From assembly GCA_017515765.1 (NCBI GenBank), contig JAFWFF010000128.1, positions 1 through 9,990 on the forward strand: a stretch of 9,990 bases of DNA, in the 5' to 3' direction. A program made the position numbers and the translations under genes. Shown in pieces: positions 7,244-9,990 of the stretch (its first letter is position 1; every line of letters begins with the position of its first letter). The notes under the pieces are model-generated. The model was given only the letters and a program-made list of their open reading frames with translations, was not told the DNA's origin and ran no database searches. The stretch comes from Bacillota bacterium (GTDB lineage Bacteria; Bacillota; Clostridia; Peptostreptococcales; Anaerovoracaceae).

Positions 7244-7272
7244 AGTATATACCATAAAGAACGTATGTTCAA
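7244..7272 (-). promoter_or_regulatory. dinB promoter, predicted to give a leaderless transcript
   Basis: On the minus strand a -35 element TTGAAC (7272-7267) and a -10 element TATACT (7249-7244) are separated by exactly 17 bp. Counting six bases beyond the -10 puts the expected +1 at 7237, the A of the dinB ATG. The intervening TAAACC contains no ribosome-binding site. The -35 element overlaps the LexA box. Both hexamers match the sigma-A consensus at five (TATACT) and four (TTGAAC) of six positions. Confidence 0.7.
7259..7270. promoter_or_regulatory. LexA (SOS) box
   Basis: GAACGTATGTTC is a perfect match to the Gram-positive LexA/DinR operator GAAC-N4-GTTC. It overlaps the -35 hexamer and part of the spacer of the dinB promoter, where a bound repressor would block RNA polymerase. 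The centre is 28 bp upstream of the dinB ATG. dinB is a classic SOS gene, so site, position and target gene agree. The box also spans the first candidate ATG (7265) of the divergent flavoprotein gene. Confidence 0.85.
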
Positions 7273-8503
7273 CAATATGAGTCAAAAAGCGCCGGAAAAG
7301 AGAAAGATATGCATCATCGGAGCCGGAGCGTCCGGACTGATGGCGGCGGTCTGCGCGGCGAGAGCCGGAGCGGCCGATGTTCTGGTGCTCGAAAAATGCG
7401 ACGAGCCGGGCAGAAAGCTCGCGGCGACCGGGAACGGGAAGTGCAATCTCTCCAATCTGAAATGCGCGGACTGGCAGAATGCCCTGGAGGTCTTCTCGGG
7501 CATCGGGCTCATGACCCGCACCGACTCGGAAGGACGCATCTATCCGTATTCCGAAGACGCGCGCGACGTCGTCAGCCTGCTCGTAAGAGCGGCTGAAAAA
7601 GCCGGCGCAGAGATCCGGACAGGAGCCGTTGCGGCAGGGATCGAGCGCGCCGGAGAAGGCTTCAGGATCTCGGTAAAGCGCACCGATTCGATCAGGACCA
7701 AAGCCGGAAAGCGCCGCGCCTACAAGCTTGTCGAAGAAGCCTGGAACGCCGCCGACACCGAATATATAGAGGCGGAGAAGGTTTTGATCGCGACGGGCGG
7801 GAAGTCGTATCCGGTCTACGGGACTACGGGAGACGGATATGTGTTCGCCAGGAAGCTCGGGCATACGGTCGCGAGGCTCAGACCCTCTCTCACCACGGTC
7901 GAAACGGCTGAGAACGTCAAGGCTCTCGGACTCTCCGGAGTGAGGGCCAAAGGCGAAGCTTCCCTTTACAGAAACGGAACGATGATCGCCTCCGAGAGGG
8001 GAGAGATACAGTTCACCGACCGCGGGATCTCCGGGATATGCGTCTTTGATCTGACGCGCGAGATGGCTCTGGAGCCCGGACGGGGTTTCGGTGATTTCCG
8101 GATCTCGATAGACCTGGTGCCCGACATGAGCCCTGAAAGGCTGGAAGTTTATCTTGCGGACGGCAGGGCAGAGGAATATACTGAACGGGAGTCGCTTTGC
8201 TCGCTGATCAAAGCGCCCGTCGCCGACGTGATAGCCGGGCGGAAGCTCTCGGACCGCAGCTCGGCGGAACAGATAAAGTCCTTTGAACTCACTCCTGTGG
8301 GGCTCGGAGGCTGGGAAAGAGCCCAGGTCACTGCCGGAGGCGTCGATCTCGGCGAGATCGATCCCAAGACCATGGAGTCGCGCCTCATCCCGGGACTCTA
8401 CTTTTCCGGCGAAGTTACGGATTACGACGGCCCCTGCGGAGGCTTTAATCTGCAGAACGCCTGGATGACCGGCATCAAAGCAGGCCGCGCCATGGCGGAA
8501 TAA
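7265..8503 (+). CDS. HI0933/BaiN-family FAD-dependent oxidoreductase (putative NAD(P)/FAD flavoprotein)
   Basis: The 412-residue protein opens with a Rossmann dinucleotide-binding motif (CIIGAGASGLMAA, about 16-28) and GRKLAATGNGKCNLSN, the family signature. It continues with IATGGKSYPVYGTTGDGY, IQFTDRGISGICVFDL and the C-terminal FSGEVTDYDGPCGGFNLQNAW, which closes the FAD site. BaiN, a family member, reduces bile acid intermediates in a gut clostridium, but most members have no proven substrate, so no specific reaction is assigned. The stretch between NLSN and GRIYPYS seems about 20 residues shorter than in relatives I recall. ATGs at 7265 and 7277 are both possible starts and neither has a clear Shine-Dalgarno. 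The one at 7265 lies inside the LexA box. The permease gene follows after 26 bp. Confidence 0.88.
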   Translation: MFNNMSQKAPEKRKICIIGAGASGLMAAVCAARAGAADVLVLEKCDEPGRKLAATGNGKCNLSNLKCADWQNALEVFSGIGLMTRTDSEGRIYPYSEDARDVVSLLVRAAEKAGAEIRTGAVAAGIERAGEGFRISVKRTDSIRTKAGKRRAYKLVEEAWNAADTEYIEAEKVLIATGGKSYPVYGTTGDGYVFARKLGHTVARLRPSLTTVETAENVKALGLSGVRAKGEASLYRNGTMIASERGEIQFTDRGISGICVFDLTREMALEPGRGFGDFRISIDLVPDMSPERLEVYLADGRAEEYTERESLCSLIKAPVADVIAGRKLSDRSSAEQIKSFELTPVGLGGWERAQVTAGGVDLGEIDPKTMESRLIPGLYFSGEVTDYDGPCGGFNLQNAWMTGIKAGRAMAE

Positions 8504-8529
8504 CAAAACAGAAAGTCAGAGAGATATAA

Positions 8530-8859
8530 ATGCTTAAATTCGCAATCATCCTTTTCCTGGTCACATACGTTCTGATGTTCGCCTTCCAGAAGATCAGGCC
8601 TTACGTTGCGGTCCTCGCGGCGATCATCTTCGTAACGGTGGGAACCACGAACATCTTCGATGATTTCAGCTACGATCTGTTCCAGGCCCTCCACGAGATC
8701 GACTGGAACGTTCTTATGATGACCGCGGGCACGATGGGCACCGTGTACTTCTTCATCGAATCGCAGATGCCGAAGCGCATAGCCGACGCTCTTGCAAGCC
8801 GCCTGCACACGGTAAAATGGCTTATAGTCGCGCTGTCGCTATTCGCTCGTACATCGTAA
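8530..8859 (+). pseudogene. ArsB/NhaD-type (SLC13-like) permease, N-terminal fragment cut at the junction
   Basis: The reading frame begins after GAGAGA with two hydrophobic helices (LKFAIILFLVTYVLMFAF, then RPYVAVLAAIIFVTVGT). The segment HEIDWNVLMMTAGTMGTVYFFIESQMPKRIADAL follows, typical of ion transporters of the ArsB/NhaD and citrate permease group. It then starts the next helix, VKWLIVALSLFA. In the family this helix continues with a glycine and a conserved DN-containing segment. Here the frame instead runs into RTS and a stop. Residues 1-106 (to base 8847) belong to the permease; the last three residues come from the DNA beyond the junction. Family length is usually above 400 residues, so about three quarters are missing. 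The loss is better explained by the junction than by natural decay, because nothing upstream is broken. Confidence 0.72.
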
Positions 8860-9990
8860 CCAGCGATTGCATCATATCTGCCGACTGCTTGGGAGCAATC
8901 AGCGTATAAAGTGGATGCAGGGCACGATAAGTATCCCACATCGAGAAGTCGCCATAGTACTTTCTTCCTTTTCCTTCGGCCAAACGACCGTTGGCAAAAG
9001 AAGGGTAACTGCCATCCACATCGCTCATCTCTCTGGGGAGGAATGAGCAGCGATAGAGTGCGCCATAGAACTGATTGATGCGAGCCACATTCGTATCTTC
9101 TACATCGATGGAATGCAGGCGCTCTATCCATTGCAGGGCCGTCTGGGCCATCATACTGTCAAAATCGTATGCTTCTGCCTCGAAAGCAAAGTTATTATAT
9201 GCACCCTTTTTAGATGTGAACGATGAGGCTGCTTTCAATATGATAGGCTGATTGGCCTTGCCATCGAAGGTGAACCAAGCGCAAAGGCTGTCGATACCAA
9301 AATCCTTGATTTCATCGTAGGCCTGTAACAGATAGTGGCCCTCGAAACCAGCCTGTTCGCCCCAACCCTGATAGATACGATGCACAGGGTTGTATCCATA
9401 GATGGTCTTGGCCTGATTGTCTATCTCGAGATAGCCCTCCTTGTAGTCGCTATTATGATTAAGTACTATGTGTATAGGCCCATCCACCTCAGGTGTGATG
9501 CGGAAGATGGCTGCGTGACTAGAACCAGTTACCTCTAGCTTCAGTCGCTCATTAGGCAGTCGGACTGCATAGTAGTGAGGATGCGATACCTCTTGCGAAT
9601 GCGAGAAGGGTGTAGCTCGCTCTATGGGAGTCTTGCGTAGTTTGCCACCAAGTGCAGCAAGGGTAAACGAACCATAATCCTGTGTGCAACCACCTACTAT
9701 CCAGTGACTGTTGCGGATGCCCTGAAACAGCGAGTCGGTATAGTAATAAGGTGCTATGCACTTCTTTTCTGTATCCTGAGTCTGTGGAGTCCAAAAGTTC
9801 TGACCATTGGGCACAAGTACTGCTGGCAGCGTTTGTCCATGCTCCTCAGAACCCTTACCAAAAAGCCCTGCCGTTCTGGTATTGGCAGGGGCTGTTCCAA
9901 CCATTGTATTCAGGGCGCAGAGTTGGCGAAGATGTTCAAAGAAGTGGATGCGATCGTTTACTTGTTGCTTGAGTTCTTTCCAATGCTTAA
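8822..9990 (-). CDS. GH92 family alpha-mannosidase, partial at both ends
   Basis: GH92 enzymes are calcium-dependent exo-alpha-mannosidases that Bacteroidetes use on N-glycans and yeast mannan, usually exported to the periplasm or cell surface. About 382 residues are seen, open to the right window edge; the first visible ATG (9904) is internal. Family features in order are NTMVGTAPANTRTAG, HGQTLPAVLVPNGQNFWTPQTQ, SHWIVGGCTQDYGSFTLAAL, an N-terminal beta-sandwich, and then the start of the (alpha/alpha)6 domain with FYGALYRCSFLPREMSDVDG and YYGDFSMWDTYRALHPLYTL. It breaks off after SLVTMYE (base 8846), where relatives continue into a GG-W-P segment. The following RIATARL and stop come from the permease side. 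The catalytic residues lie mainly in the lost half. Composition and codon use differ from the left segment and fit Bacteroidales. Confidence 0.87.
   Translation of the reverse strand, partial: KHWKELKQQVNDRIHFFEHLRQLCALNTMVGTAPANTRTAGLFGKGSEEHGQTLPAVLVPNGQNFWTPQTQDTEKKCIAPYYYTDSLFQGIRNSHWIVGGCTQDYGSFTLAALGGKLRKTPIERATPFSHSQEVSHPHYYAVRLPNERLKLEVTGSSHAAIFRITPEVDGPIHIVLNHNSDYKEGYLEIDNQAKTIYGYNPVHRIYQGWGEQAGFEGHYLLQAYDEIKDFGIDSLCAWFTFDGKANQPIILKAASSFTSKKGAYNNFAFEAEAYDFDSMMAQTALQWIERLHSIDVEDTNVARINQFYGALYRCSFLPREMSDVDGSYPSFANGRLAEGKGRKYYGDFSMWDTYRALHPLYTLIAPKQSADMMQSLVTMYERIATARL
8845..8848. other. Junction between two unrelated DNA segments (probable chimeric contig join)
   Basis: The plus-strand permease reads as its family up to LFA (ending 8847). 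The minus-strand GH92 protein reads as its family down to MYE (last codon 8848-8846). Both lose similarity at the same point, within about 4 bp. Base composition drops on the right side, and neither gene is complete. There is no transposase, inverted repeat or target duplication at the boundary. Confidence 0.75.

Noticed and set aside
7236..7255. ATGGT...ACCAT inverted repeat in the dinB/flavoprotein gap as an operator
   Set aside because: Five-base arms with a 10-base gap are easily chance and one arm includes the dinB start codon. The adjacent LexA box explains regulation better.
7280..7285. TTGACT on the minus strand as the -35 box of dinB
   Set aside because: At 16-18 bp spacing there is no acceptable -10 (GTTCTT or similar). 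The TTGAAC/TATACT pair with 17-bp spacing is far better.
8848..9990. Reading the GH92 gene as cargo of a mobile element inserted in the permease
   Set aside because: No transposase, integrase, terminal repeat or target duplication is visible, and the GH92 gene itself is cut in mid-domain. A chimeric join is simpler.

Overview
The window joins two unrelated pieces of DNA at about 8845-8848. Positions 1-8847 are a compact, GC-rich segment (clearly above 50% GC by eye, with G/C-heavy third codon positions). Its genes resemble those of anaerobic Firmicutes, probably a gut or rumen Clostridia lineage. That placement is inferred from protein family flavour: a glutamate 5-kinase without a PUA domain, a CpXC protein, a zinc-ribbon/DUF5067-like membrane protein, and a dinB with a Gram-positive LexA box. 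I cannot name a genus. Positions 8848-9990 are visibly less GC-rich and encode, on the minus strand, part of a GH92 alpha-mannosidase of the kind common in Bacteroidales (Bacteroides/Prevotella-like).

Layout: the left part is a tightly packed plus-strand run. It holds scpA (5' end outside the window), scpB, a CpXC zinc-ribbon protein, proB, proA, purC and a zinc-ribbon/transmembrane/DUF5067-like protein. Gaps are 2 to 45 bp and one pair overlaps by 26 bp, so this is probably one operon or two. It links chromosome condensation (ScpAB, partners of SMC) with the first two steps of proline synthesis from glutamate and one step of purine synthesis. A DNA polymerase IV gene (dinB) lies convergent to this run on the minus strand. 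It is divergent from an HI0933/BaiN-type flavoprotein gene, with only 27 bp between the two start codons. That gap and the flavoprotein start hold a perfect GAAC-N4-GTTC LexA box overlapping a strong minus-strand promoter. The predicted dinB transcript starts at its own ATG. Downstream of the flavoprotein is the first third of an ArsB/NhaD-type permease, which ends at the junction.

The most useful observations are the SOS-controlled and probably leaderless dinB with its shared divergent control region, and the sharp gene-in-gene junction near 8847, which looks like a chimeric contig join. No CRISPR array, tRNA, rRNA, transposase or phage gene is visible. I did not find convincing evidence of a wholly new defence or mobile system. 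Most of the window is ordinary housekeeping DNA.
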